NCBI GenBank assembly: GCA_051453625.1
Contig: JBOZIK010000001.1
Location: 14,935,893 to 14,960,610 of the forward strand
DNA: 24,718 bases
Source of the DNA: Welwitschia mirabilis
Lineage: Eukaryota > Gnetophyta > Gnetopsida > Welwitschiales
Direction: 5' to 3'
Shown: positions 1 to 10,130 of the stretch, in pieces
How the letters are laid out: the number at the start of each line of letters is the position of its first letter
How positions within the stretch are numbered: the stretch's first letter is position 1
Made by a program: the position numbers and the translations under genes
The notes under the pieces: generated by a model
Database searches by the model: none
What the model saw: the letters and a program-made list of their open reading frames with translations, nothing else
What the model was told of the DNA's origin: nothing

Positions 1-604
1 TATTTTCTTTACTTATAATATAATTGTATGACTTCTGAATAAAGAATTATATTTTAATAACCATTTTTAAAATATACTTCTTTTATTTATATTTATTAAT
101 GAAGATTGTCATATGAGCATGAAAGAATGCTATTAAGATTAGCATAGCTCCAAGTATGAATTAATTTCTTTAAGAACATTATAAAGAGGTGATTTAATAC
201 ATTTTAAATTTTGTTGTTATTATTAAAAGAAAAAAAATCCTTTCTTTAAATTTTCATTACTAGATTACTAAATATAGAGATGTTTTAGTATGCTTATTTT
301 CTCTTTTATCATTGTTTCTATAAAATAAATGTAACGATGATTAGAATTATTATAACTAGGTAAATAATTTATTAAATATTGACATTAGTTGGAATTATAT
401 GTATTCATTTGTGTGATTTATTCATTGAATAGGACTAAATCAAGATAGTCTTAATAATAATCATTCTAATACTTATATTTCATTACCAAAGTGGATTGCA
501 TTGCCTTTTTTCTTCTATACTACCTTCTAGAAGTGGGTTTAGTTATCGCTCTCCTATCTTACCCATATATAAACTTACTCTGATTTAATATCTTAATCCC
601 TTAG
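1..604. other. AT-rich stretch, no gene seen
   Basis: No reading frame resembles a known protein on either strand. The sequence is AT-rich with short A and T runs. A slightly less AT-rich patch near 490-600 leads into the duplicated block that follows; it could be an old repeat, but I cannot name it. Confidence 0.5.
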
Positions 605-720
605 CATCACGAGATCATGTTACATCATCTAGAGATGTTTTAAGGAAGTGGGGGTTATTTGTAAGCATGCCTCCATTTTATGTACCACTTGTCACTTCTA
701 TTTAGGGTATATTAAGATGA
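605..720 (+). repeat. Left copy of gap-flanking duplication 1
   Basis: This 116-bp block reappears at 821-936 at the same length with only a few differences. It ends exactly where the N run begins, and its twin starts exactly where the N run ends. That pattern is expected when two overlapping contig ends, perhaps from two haplotypes, are placed side by side instead of being merged. Confidence 0.9.
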
Positions 721-820
721 NNNNNNNNNNNNNNNNNNNNNNNNNNNNNNNNNNNNNNNNNNNNNNNNNNNNNNNNNNNNNNNNNNNNNNNNNNNNNNNN
801 NNNNNNNNNNNNNNNNNNNN
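721..820. other. Assembly gap, 100 N
   Basis: Exactly 100 N, a conventional placeholder size. The flanks duplicate each other, so the true gap is probably negative (contigs overlap). Confidence 0.95.
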
Positions 821-936
821 CATCCCTGGATCATGTTACATCATCTAGAAATGTTTTAAGGAAGTGGGGGTTATTTGTAAGCTTGCCTCCATTTTATGTA
901 CCACTTGTCACTTCTATTTAGGGTATATTAAGATGA
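821..936 (+). repeat. Right copy of gap-flanking duplication 1
   Basis: Same 116 bp as 605-720. Differences include the first few bases after the gap, gagatg versus gaaatg, and gcatgcc versus gcttgcc. The sequence past 936 continues as new DNA. Confidence 0.9.
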
Positions 937-1759
937 AGTGTAAGCTTATGGAGTTAATCCCAATTATGTTTGTATAGTTTAAAACCTAAAGTATAATCAA
1001 CTAACATCCAAAGGTTAGCTAGATATCAAGTTGAAATTACATTAATAGGAGTTGCAATCTCCTATTATATTGGTTAACTATTATCCTTAAAATTATCCAT
1101 GTATTTTCATAACAAGTTTACATCCCCTCAACTATTAATAAGATATCTCTATATGTGATGAAAACTAAGAAGAAATAGAGGACACAAGCTTATGACATCA
1201 CTATTATTTGTAAATCAAAATACTTTAGAAATTACTTATAAGTAAATATATAATATTAGTATGATTTATTTTTTTAGGTATAAAAATACTAGTAAAGACA
1301 TAAGTAAAATTTGATCGTAGGTTCTACTATGTCTTTTAGTAATAATAGTAAAGAATGAAGGAGGAGAAAAGAAAATATGAAAAAAAATAGTGCTTAATTA
1401 GGGTAATAAAAGAGAGAATATGATAAATTGGCATAAAGCTCTAGGTTAAGTTAAATAATACCTATGTTAAGCACTTATAAATTTATAATAATATAAATCT
1501 AATTATATCTTTAATAAATTTTCTCCTTAATAATCTTAAATTTAGTTGTAACCATAATAACCTTAATTCCTAATAGCTATAAAGTTAATTTTATTGTCAA
1601 TAATTTTATACCATGAGTAAAATCAATTATATCCTTGATAATACTAAATTTCAAAATAACTCTAAGTCCTAGATAAGAATTAATTTAATTATATCTCGCA
1701 ATAGTCATGAATTTGACTATACCTATAATGTTTTTACTCCCTAAATATATATCAAGTCA
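937..1759. other. AT-rich stretch, no gene seen
   Basis: No protein-like reading frame. From about 1490 the sequence has a loose, recurring texture of phrases such as taatcctaaa and aactctaagtcctag, also seen past gap 2. It suggests a heavily diverged tandem or dispersed repeat, but I could not fix a period. Confidence 0.35.
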
Positions 1760-1919
1760 CATCCATATTAATCGTAGTAATTACAAAGGTTACACTAATA
1801 ATAATCCTAGCATCTTGATACCCTAGAAGTTGATTATATTTGGGATGATTTTAAAGTACTCATAAGTTAAACTATAACCCCAACTTCTAGATGATAATTA
1901 TGTTAATCATATTTATGAT
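1760..1919 (+). repeat. Left copy of gap-flanking duplication 2
   Basis: This 160-bp block reappears as 152 bp at 2020-2171 with several substitutions and one small indel near 1860. It ends at the N run. Same interpretation as duplication 1: unmerged overlapping contig ends. Confidence 0.9.
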
Positions 1920-2019
1920 NNNNNNNNNNNNNNNNNNNNNNNNNNNNNNNNNNNNNNNNNNNNNNNNNNNNNNNNNNNNNNNNNNNNNNNNNNNNNNNNN
2001 NNNNNNNNNNNNNNNNNNN
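1920..2019. other. Assembly gap, 100 N
   Basis: Exactly 100 N, flanked by duplicated sequence on both sides. Confidence 0.95.
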
Positions 2020-2171
2020 CATCCATATTAATCCTAGTAATTACAAAGGTTACACTAATAATAATCCTAGCATCTTAATACCCTAGAAGTTGATTATAAT
2101 TGGGATGGTTTCAAAGTACTTAACTATAACCCCAACTTCTAGATGATAATTATGTTAATCATATTTATGAT
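2020..2171 (+). repeat. Right copy of gap-flanking duplication 2
   Basis: Counterpart of 1760-1919, starting at the first base after the gap. It lacks a few bases around the 'actcataagtt' part of the left copy, so the two are more like alleles than a perfect copy. Confidence 0.9.
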
Positions 2172-2202
2172 AATCCTAAATTCCTAAATAAACTTGAAAG
2201 AA

Positions 2203-2286
2203 TGATTAACTTAAGTGATTAAATACTCTACTACCTTATAGATATAGATAATAATCACCTAGGAAAATTATAATTATCTTAAGAAT
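2203..2286 (+). repeat. Left copy of gap-flanking duplication 3
   Basis: This 84-bp block ends at the third N run and reappears, also 84 bp, at 2387-2470 with about four mismatches. Same artefact pattern as the first two gaps. Confidence 0.88.
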
Positions 2287-2386
2287 NNNNNNNNNNNNNN
2301 NNNNNNNNNNNNNNNNNNNNNNNNNNNNNNNNNNNNNNNNNNNNNNNNNNNNNNNNNNNNNNNNNNNNNNNNNNNNNNNNNNNNNN
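2287..2386. other. Assembly gap, 100 N
   Basis: Exactly 100 N with duplicated flanks. Confidence 0.95.
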
Positions 2387-2470
2387 TGATGAACTTAAGT
2401 AATTAAATACTCTACTACCTTATAGATATAGATAATAATCACCTAGGAAAATTACAATTATCTTAAGAAT
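2387..2470 (+). repeat. Right copy of gap-flanking duplication 3
   Basis: Counterpart of 2203-2286, beginning directly after the gap and continuing into unique sequence after 2470. Confidence 0.88.
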
Positions 2471-3064
2471 TTAGGACAATGACATTATATGATTCCTTAA
2501 AGAGCTTAAGATTCTGCAAAAAAAAAATAAATACAAAAAATAATACCTTATAATTAGATTCCCTTGAAACTAATCAAATCTTTAACTAAGTTATTTATGT
2601 CAAACGATAAAGTCATATAACCTCAAAGTAAAACTCTATATTCATAATTTATAAACCTAGTAAATCTTATTTATTTAAAATAAACAAAAGTGGTTAAACT
2701 TGATTATATACTTTAAGTCATAGATTAGGGCTAATCACCTCATAATAATAACCATGTCTTTTCTAAAATCACAAAAATATTTCTAAGTTTAACCCTTAAT
2801 AATATTTATCTTACTTTAAAATGTAATTTTATAAAAATTTCCACTTCTTTCAAATTCTTTATTGTCATCAGTTAAATCTTGGGGCTAAGTTTATTGCATC
2901 ACATAATCTAAATAAAAAGAAGTTACAAGAGAGTTAGCAATCTAATGATGAAGATCAAGTTTCATTTAACCTTAAACGAAAGGAATTAATAAATACATTC
3001 ATGTAGTTCCTATTACAAACAGTAAATCAAGATTAAAATCCATAAGTAAATAATGGTATCAATC
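2471..3064. other. AT-rich stretch, no gene seen
   Basis: No recognisable coding sequence. It lies just upstream of the gypsy gag remnant and could include that element's leader or LTR, but I see no LTR partner, primer-binding site or terminal motif to support this. Confidence 0.35.
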
Positions 3065-3169
3065 NNNNNNNNNNNNNNNNNNNNNNNNNNNNNNNNNNNN
3101 NNNNNNNNNNNNNNNNNNNNNNNNNNNNNNNNNNNNNNNNNNNNNNNNNNNNNNNNNNNNNNNNNNNNN
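3065..3169. other. Assembly gap, 105 N
   Basis: 105 N. Unlike the first three gaps, the flanks do not duplicate each other, so real sequence may be missing here, possibly the 5' part of the gypsy element. Confidence 0.95.
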
Positions 3170-3306
3170 GTGATGTTAAAAAGGTTATATGTACCATAGG
3201 ATGTGATGAATATGAAAAGGATTCTTTAGCTATTTATATGTTATAATAAGAAGATAAACTAGAGTAAAAAATAAAAATGATTAAGTTGGAAGATCTGGAA
3301 CTTTAA

Positions 3307-3609
3307 TGGAGGAAATTTAAACACATCTTTAAGAAGAGGTACATCACCAAGTTCTATATTGACTAGAAGGTTATAAGATTTTATAATCTAGGACAAGCCC
3401 ATAATGTAAACATGGCATCTCATAAGTGCAAATTTATAGAATTATTAAGATATGTATCTAGATAAAGAAGCTAAAGCAAATCTCTTTATTGATAGTCTTC
3501 TTATTTCTATTGCTACCAAAATATTCATGTTTCAATATAAGAGTCTAGAAAAAGTTATAAGAAAGATAAAAGATAACAAAACAAAACTGGCAGAGATAAT
3601 AAAAAATTA
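3307..3609 (+). pseudogene. Ty3/gypsy gag (capsid) remnant
   Basis: Gag forms the virus-like particle of an LTR retrotransposon. The frame from TGG at 3307 reads WRKFKHIFKKRYITKF, then FYNLGQ, KCKFIELLRYVSR, matching the plant Retrotrans_gag pattern (WxxFxxxFxxKYF, LxQG, YxxKFxELxRYA). After an in-frame stop and a frameshift near 3461 it continues DKEAKANLFIDSLL and FMFQYKSLEKVIRKI, matching the end of the same domain. Sequence back to 3170 may belong to it (an AIYML phrase). It has stops and a frameshift and is not functional. The downstream protease and RT traces have the same strand and the expected order. Confidence 0.85.
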
Positions 3610-4083
3610 AGAAAATAATTTCTCCCCAGGGCATGTCCTTAAGGGGGTTTAATCATAAATGTCTTATCAAAATAAGAATTGGAACTTTAGCAAAAATAGT
3701 ATTAGTAGTAGTATGAGAAGAAAGAGGAATTTTAATTAATCTAAGCAAACTCTATTTAAAATACATTAGAATGTGTCTAGTTAAAGCTATGCAAGTAATC
3801 AACCTTAGAGATCTAACTTCCAGTAACTTGCTAGCTATAATGAGTACCAAAACAAGTATAATGAATATTAATGATGTAACTATAAATGAAATCATAACAT
3901 AATAGAATGTCTATTACATAACAAAGATCTTTCCAAATAATAAACAAAAAATCATCAAAAAAAAAAAATTCCTCAATCAATAAGACAACTTCAAGTAGTA
4001 GTAGATAATCAAGGGGTGCAATTTCAGATCTCTATCATAGAAGGTAAGCCTTTACTTAATAATAAATAAGTAATTCTTATTAC
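3610..4083 (+). other. Inter-domain stretch of the gypsy relic
   Basis: This lies between the gag and protease traces of the gypsy relic, where a CCHC zinc knuckle would be expected. I do not see a convincing knuckle; the region is too decayed to assign. Confidence 0.4.
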
Positions 4084-4320
4084 GGAGTAACACATTGCTT
4101 CATATCTCCTATGATTATTACAATTATGTTGTGCTCTAATTGATGAATGCATAAAGGTAGCAAATAGATCAATGTTTAAAGTTAATTAACAAGTCTAAAA
4201 CTATACTTTATCTATAAGTGGGGGAGATTTTTAAATATAAATAATTGTTATTAAATTATAAAAATGTGATATTATTTTGGGTATGAATTAATTAATGTAA
4301 AATAGAGTAGTTATAAATTG
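4084..4320 (+). pseudogene. Ty3/gypsy aspartic protease remnant
   Basis: The retroelement protease cleaves the Gag-Pol polyprotein. At 4084-4107 one frame reads GVTHCFIS, the decayed form of the flap-proximal GATHSFIS motif of plant gypsy proteases; the catalytic Asp just before it is no longer readable. At 4262-4320 the frame reads KCDIILGMN, a stop, then NRVVINC, matching the FDVILGMDWL...VxIDC segment that links protease to RT in these elements. Non-functional. Confidence 0.8.
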
Positions 4321-4523
4321 TAAAAAGCATTAAGTAGAAATGATGAATCATGGTCAAAGACTAAACTTTCATGGTCATTGCAAATTAATAATGGAGAATT
4401 TAATCAACATAAATCATATAAAAATGAAATTAAGAGAGGACCACAATTTAAATGTTATATCTAAAATAAAGTAGCTTGAAGAAAGGAGGAACTTTAGTAA
4501 AAAATATACTAATAGTTCAATAA

Positions 4524-5272
4524 TATCTAGATGTATTTATAATAGAATTACAAGGAATTTTACCACTTTGGGAAGTTGAGCTTTTCATTAAATTCGTCCT
4601 ATGAACTCAACCAATTTTTAAGGAAATATATAGAATGTCTCTTATAAAAATGAAAAAAAATTAAAAATTCAACTTAAATAATTTTATAAAAAGTCTTTAT
4701 TGATCCTAGTATATCATCATGGGTAGCATCTATATTATTTATAAAGAAGAAAGATGGAACACTAAGATTGTGCATTAATTATAGATGACTAAATAAGATT
4801 ACTATCAAGAACAAGTATTTGCTACTAAAAACAGATGACTTTTTGATTAGCTCAAGGATGCTAAGGTGTTCTCAAAAGTTGATCCAAAATATGGATATTA
4901 TCAAGTTTAAATTAAGGAAGAATATATTTATAAAACAACATTTAGAACCTACTATGATCATTATGAGTTCACTGTTATGCCTTTTAGTTTAATTGATTCC
5001 CCTATAGTATTTATGAGTGTTTAGAATTACATCTTTTAATAAATCTTTATTTCTTTGTAATAATATTTGTTGATGATATTCTCATTTATTTAAAGTCTTA
5101 CGAAAAGCATAAGAAACACTCAAAAATAGTGTCACAAATGTTATGAAATCATTGATTATATGCTAATATGAAAAAATGATCTTTTTGAAAGGAATCCATT
5201 GAATTTCAAAGTCATGTAATATCTAAGAAAGGTATATCAATGTATTAAGATAAATCTAGAGAAATCATGAAA
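4524..5272 (+). pseudogene. Ty3/gypsy reverse transcriptase remnant
   Basis: Reverse transcriptase copies the element RNA into DNA. Blocks appear in order: YLDVFIIELQG and EVELFIKFVL (4524-4605), [14 protein letters not shown] (4744-4785), KVFSKVDPKYGYYQV (from 4863, first catalytic Asp at 4881), KTTFRTYYDHYEFTVMPF (4936-4990), IIFVDDILIYLKSYEKH (catalytic FVDD at 5066-5077), then a thumb-like part ESIEFQSHVISKKGIS. Stops (one inside the INYR*LNK motif) and several frameshifts interrupt it. The active-site aspartates survive, but the gene is dead. The match to plant gypsy RT is unmistakable by motif order. Confidence 0.93.
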
Positions 5273-5989
5273 TGGTCAATACTTATAAATCTTACTGGGG
5301 TTAGTATATTTTTTAGTCTTATTGGATACTATTATTGATTCATCTTCAACAAAATTATTGGATATTTTTTAAAAATTATTAGTCTTATTGGATACTAGTA
5401 TGGCTTGGGACATAGTAGAGTTACAACTAGAACTTCAACCTCCTTGATTAAAAAATAGAATTATAAGTTAAGGTATAAACATTTAGCATTTACAAATAAT
5501 ATCATTTTCTATTATTATCATAATAGGCTTTATTATTAATATAGATGTTTGATGAAATTCAAAAATAAGTATTATACTAATAGTACCAAAAGACATAATA
5601 GAATGATATATCATTTGGTGTAGGATAGATCAAGAAAGGTATGGTTACCAATAGCCAAATTAACACTTTAGCATAAATTCCTCTTGGAGCCATAAAGAAG
5701 AATATCTAGTATGTTGATAATCGATGTTTAAGGCACATGATGGGGAAACATATAGTTTACTTCTTTAATAAAATAAGATAAAGGAGTTGCAATCTTTAGA
5801 GATAATATGGAAGCATCAATCAAAGATATTAGTACTATCAAAGGAGAAATTCAACTAAAGGTAAATGATGGTTTCTTTATAGAAGGTTTGTAATATTTTA
5901 TTAAAGTGTAAATACACTTTGTGATGAAATGTTTTTGTTACATTTACAAAATATGAAATGTTTTTTCTTGGTATAAGGAGGGAAAAGGT
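5273..5989 (+). other. Probable gypsy RNase H/integrase region, too decayed to assign
   Basis: After the RT thumb an LIGYYYRFI phrase (near 5320) resembles the start of the connection/RNase H region (FLGLxGYYRRFI). A phrase ttagtcttattggatacta occurs twice (about 5315 and 5381), a small tandem duplication. Beyond this I cannot match RNase H or the integrase catalytic core. A 76-codon minus-strand reading frame here has no family resemblance. Confidence 0.45.
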
Positions 5990-6180
5990 ATATTTTACTA
6001 CTTTATTAGAAACTTTTAAAAATAAAACCAAGTGTTTACTAAGAAAAATAAGAGAATCAAAACTTGGCACAAAAAGCTTGATCATGAAAAAAAGAACTTA
6101 ATCAAAAGGAAAATGGTAAGAGGGCCTTCTAAGTTGAAAGGCATTCAAATCTATGAATCATATAAAAAGGACTTAATATA
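5990..6180 (+). pseudogene. Possible gypsy integrase C-terminal trace
   Basis: One frame reads TKKNKRIKTWHKKLDHEKKE, similar in layout to the segment just after the integrase core of plant gypsy elements (a KxKxKxxHDKKLxxKEF pattern), followed by an RGPSKLKGIQIYE phrase resembling the GPFxVxxVxxxGxxEI strand. Position and order suit the end of the upstream gypsy pol. Similarity is weak and the region is short, so this could be chance. Confidence 0.3.
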
Positions 6181-7048
6181 GTACAAAAGGTACAACAGAG
6201 ACATCACAATACAATATGTTGATGATCTACTTGCAAATGTATTCTTAAAATAATTTAGTACTTAAAGGATTACAAGGTTGTGTAAGAACCTCAAGATTGG
6301 GCCTTGTCCAATCAAATAAGTTAATAGGTAATATCATTTAAATTCTTAACTCCACATTGTATGTATTTGATGAGTTACGATTATGATTATATGTAGTAGT
6401 AAAAGTTAAATCATGAACTTTTTATTTACGTTTTTGAAGTATTATTATTATGTTTATAGGAGTTATAGATCTTTTCAAAAAATATGAAAATTTCATAATA
6501 AACATTTTCAGTTTTGTAGATGTCTATATGTGTGACATCTTAAGATTTGTAAACATCTTAAAAGCAATTATCTTGAGTTTTGTAGATGTCTTCAGAGGAT
6601 AGGTATGCTATTTAGTTTTTTGGAAGTAGACATCTTCAATTTTCTAAACATCTTGATAATAAGAAAATGTATTAAAACTTTATAAATGAAAGACATCTTT
6701 GAGCTTTTATACATGTATTTTTTTGTGTTTTAGAATCTTTTATATTATAAAAATCTTGACTATACTATTTTGAAAATTAAAATGCATTAAAAACCTTAGG
6801 TTTTAACACTTTTTATTTGGAAAAGGGGCCATTAAATATCATTTTTAAATCTCCACTTGATAGGCATCTCTCTCAAAAGAGTTTTTACACTTGACTTTCT
6901 CATATTTCCCTACCAAGAAATCTTGGATTTATGAGACATCTCCATAGCAAGTAAAAACAAGATTTCTCATTACATAAGTGAACAATTTTCATTGTTTCTT
7001 GGATTTCGATTAATTTTTTTTATTAATCTTTTCATATATCTTGTAGAA
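6181..7048. other. Non-coding stretch with repeated agatgtct/agacatct motif
   Basis: No protein-like frame. Between 6517 and 6943 a short motif recurs in both orientations: tagatgtct at 6517 and 6583 (each preceded by gttttg), and acatct forms at 6534, 6551, 6628, 6646, 6691, 6862 (gcatct) and 6933. It may be part of an LTR or leader of the neighbouring elements; no LTR partner is visible. Confidence 0.5.
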
Positions 7049-7465
7049 ATGGTTAGAAGAAAGTTACTTGATACTTCTAGAGACAAAGAAAAATCTTTAG
7101 AGCAGTAAAGAGCACAATATAAGCCTTAGCTCTACAATAAGGTAGCAGTTAAAATATATAAAACTTGTTCTAGAAAATCTGTTATTATAGAAAAAACTCT
7201 TGGTTTTCAGAAATAGTGTAGAGATAATCTTGTTGCTTATTTTACATGTTCTAGATGAAAAATAATCATACAACTAGACTAGAGTATTTCAGATCCTATT
7301 ATAAGAGAGTTTTATGCCAAAATATGCAAAATATATAATAGCACAAGTACCTTTCAAGCTTAAGTTAGAAGTACTTCTTTGCATATTATTCTTAGTCTTA
7401 TAATTTCATTTCTTGGTATAGATGATTCAGATGTTCCTCAAATTTATGCATATTCATTTAAAAAA
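7049..7465 (+). pseudogene. 'Putative plant transposon protein'-like ORF, nonsense-ridden
   Basis: Starting from ATG at 7049, a single frame runs about 139 codons with six in-frame stops and no frameshift. It reads MVRRKLLDTSRDKEKSLEQ at the start and ends with PIIREFYAKICKIYN and IISFLGIDDSDVPQIYAY. The LVREFYAN-then-LGL/I pattern is typical of the plant-specific 'putative plant transposon protein' domain common in gypsy-rich plant genomes; its biochemical role is not established. Several stops can come from Gln, Arg or Trp codons by a single C-to-T or G-to-A change. It stops where the CACTA-like terminus begins. Family assignment rests on these motifs only. Confidence 0.6.
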
Positions 7466-7733
7466 TACTATTACAAATATAGTCTTTTATGTTTTTTTGA
7501 AAATGCCTTATAAGGCTTTAAAAAAAATACCTTTTATGCTTCTTCAGAAAATACCTTAAAAAACCTTACCTTAAAAGACTACAAGTTTTCAAGTCATTTC
7601 TAAGAAATTTAAATAAAAACGCCTTAAAATTTTTTTTATTAAAATTCTTTAAAAGATATTTTAAGGTATTTTTAAAAGAAATTCCTTAAAGAAACACCTT
7701 GAAATAAATTTTAAGATGTTTTAATAGAGTAGC
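7466..7733 (+). mobile_element. Degraded CACTA-like terminal region
   Basis: From 7466 the sequence tactattacaaatatagtct aligns with the intact terminus at 11231 (cactacaagaaatataggct), and both are followed by the same style of subterminal repeat: alternating ccttaaaa and ttttaagg words in A/T spacers. The right limit is where these words stop; agagtagc near 7727 might be a decayed opposite terminus, making a small non-autonomous element of about 265 bp, but this is weak. It follows the transposon-protein relic directly and may have inserted into it. Confidence 0.5.
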
Positions 7734-7855
7734 AAAAATGTTAGCACTTGTTATGATACATACTAATCATGTGAAGCCTTATCATTCATGTTTAATGTCT
7801 AGTACATTTACATTACAAACTAAAAAGAGATACCAAAATAGATCTATCTTCTTCT

Positions 7856-7860
<5 letters not shown>
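7734..7860. other. Short unique stretch before microsatellite
   Basis: No feature recognised. It is the left shoulder of the (GT)n tract, ending in a T-rich run. Confidence 0.4.

Positions 7861-7928
<68 letters not shown>
7861..7928 (+). repeat. (GT)n microsatellite, left part
   Basis: Uninterrupted 68 bp of GT (34 units) running directly into the N gap. Open reading frames across it (Val/Cys or Thr/His repeats) are translation artefacts. Confidence 0.98.
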
Positions 7929-8681
7929 NNNNNNNNNNNNNNNNNNNNNNNNNNNNNNNNNNNNNNNNNNNNNNNNNNNNNNNNNNNNNNNNNNNNNNNN
8001 NNNNNNNNNNNNNNNNNNNNNNNNNNNNNNNNNNNNNNNNNNNNNNNNNNNNNNNNNNNNNNNNNNNNNNNNNNNNNNNNNNNNNNNNNNNNNNNNNNNN
8101 NNNNNNNNNNNNNNNNNNNNNNNNNNNNNNNNNNNNNNNNNNNNNNNNNNNNNNNNNNNNNNNNNNNNNNNNNNNNNNNNNNNNNNNNNNNNNNNNNNNN
8201 NNNNNNNNNNNNNNNNNNNNNNNNNNNNNNNNNNNNNNNNNNNNNNNNNNNNNNNNNNNNNNNNNNNNNNNNNNNNNNNNNNNNNNNNNNNNNNNNNNNN
8301 NNNNNNNNNNNNNNNNNNNNNNNNNNNNNNNNNNNNNNNNNNNNNNNNNNNNNNNNNNNNNNNNNNNNNNNNNNNNNNNNNNNNNNNNNNNNNNNNNNNN
8401 NNNNNNNNNNNNNNNNNNNNNNNNNNNNNNNNNNNNNNNNNNNNNNNNNNNNNNNNNNNNNNNNNNNNNNNNNNNNNNNNNNNNNNNNNNNNNNNNNNNN
8501 NNNNNNNNNNNNNNNNNNNNNNNNNNNNNNNNNNNNNNNNNNNNNNNNNNNNNNNNNNNNNNNNNNNNNNNNNNNNNNNNNNNNNNNNNNNNNNNNNNNN
8601 NNNNNNNNNNNNNNNNNNNNNNNNNNNNNNNNNNNNNNNNNNNNNNNNNNNNNNNNNNNNNNNNNNNNNNNNNNNNNNNNN
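7929..8681. other. Assembly gap, 753 N, inside (GT)n
   Basis: A 753-N gap of non-standard size, suggesting an estimated length. GT/TG repeats border both sides, so the assembly probably broke on the repeat. Confidence 0.95.

Positions 8682-8736
<55 letters not shown>
8682..8736 (+). repeat. (TG)n microsatellite, right part
   Basis: Uninterrupted 55 bp of TG directly after the gap, in the same strand sense as the left part, so the two may be one long tract. Confidence 0.98.
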
Positions 8737-8740
<4 letters not shown>

Positions 8741-9632
8741 TGGGTTTTAGAACTATATATACATAAGAAGGTAAGGGCTTCCAAATAAGACAATCAGGAG
8801 ATAGGGTATATTACATTTTAATAGAGCATGCATATAGAATAGAAAGTAAAAAAGGGAAATAATGGAAAGAAAACATAGGCATAGCATAGATTGTGATACA
8901 AGGAGAATAACATGATAGAGGCAAGAGTATGGAAAAGAAGTTACATCAACACAAAACCAATGAACATCATGACATAGATATTAGAAAAAGAGATTCATTT
9001 TAGTAATATTATAGGAGATGACACTCATTGAACGAATTATACTACTAATCACATCCATAATAGGAGATCTATTATTTACAAAATTTTATTAAAATCAAAA
9101 TACAATCTATGAAATAGTGGAGGAGTTAATGAGTCTAAACAACAAACTTTGTAGTAAAGAGAGAGAATGTGCCAAATTCATCATCAAAACATTTGAATGT
9201 AATTTCTAGTCTAAAGGGAGGAGATTAGGTTAAATACTAATTTGTTCATTATTCACAATTCCATTTCATTTGTTATTTATTCTAAGTGAAATATTTTTTT
9301 TTAAAAGATCCATTATCAAACCTATAAAAAAAGTACCTAAAACATATGGTAGTTAACTAGTAATTTGTCCTTAAATAAATACAAAAAAATATTAATGAGG
9401 ATAATTAATACCAAGTATAAATCATTAGGTTTGGATCATTCTTCACATATTTAGATAAATCATTTTCTTTTTAAAAATGAAATTTCAAAAGAAAATTTTC
9501 TTACCATCTTATTTTATTTATTTATTTTTTTAAAAAAGCTAAAAATGTAAAAATATATTAAACTTTAAATTTGAAATCTTTTGAAAGATAAATAATTAGT
9601 ATATATGTGCATATCCTTTTAAAAAAAACTCA
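8737..9632. other. AT-rich stretch, no gene seen
   Basis: No protein-like frame on either strand. Homopolymer-rich near 9290-9310 and 9460-9620. Nothing that I can assign. Confidence 0.45.
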
Positions 9633-10130
9633 ATAAGAGGATTTTTTAACCCTTATAAATAGTATGTAAAGCTACTTGAAAAAGGCAGGAGTGAATGGAG
9701 TAAAAATCAAAATAAAGAAGATTCTTTATAGCCATTATTTAGATGATAACATCATTGCTATTAAGTTAACATGGGCATAGAAGCAAGTTATTTCACAAGG
9801 GGATTATACATCATGTCAAACGAATTGGAATTAAGAAGTAGTTGGGTTTTGGAAAAACTTCAAAGTTTACTCTATTCATACAGTCTATTAAAAAAAGAAG
9901 AATTGTTTTTCGATGAAAATAAAAATGGGAAGATCAAATGATATATAGCTCAGAATACCCCTGCAAGAGTGGTAAAGAACAATCTTATGTGAGAACTTAT
10001 AGAAGGTATATACTTGGTATGGAACATGAGTTAATCAGTTCCTATCCAGTAAGGCCAAATGCATTTTAGTTACTCTAGTAATGGCATGCAGTACTAGATC
10101 CTCCCTAAATAGGTATTAGAAATTGAATAA
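9633..10130 (+). repeat. Copy 1 of a ~0.5-kb duplication
   Basis: This segment recurs at 14152-14647. From about 9704 onward I count roughly ten substitutions and no indels in about 420 bp, so identity is near 97-98%. The first 70 bp are less similar. Copy 1 is cut off by the N gap after ...gaaattgaataa. Within it ATG at 9813 opens a 42-residue frame (MSNELELRSSWVLEKLQ..., to the stop at 9939-9941), open also in copy 2 at 14330-14458; the same frame extends upstream to an ATG preceding MGIEAS. I do not recognise the protein. Three of five differences inside the frame are synonymous. Confidence 0.9.

Noticed and set aside
648-848. 66-codon open frame
   Set aside because: Half of it is N; it spans an assembly gap and has no family resemblance.
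5855-6085. 76-codon minus-strand frame
   Set aside because: Antisense to the gypsy pol relic, low-complexity composition, no similarity.
6215-6226. YVDD motif suggesting a second reverse transcriptase
   Set aside because: None of the flanking RT blocks is present; four residues can occur by chance.
7738-8793. Long open frames on both strands with Val-Cys or Thr-His repeats
   Set aside because: They are translations of the (GT)n microsatellite and 753 N.
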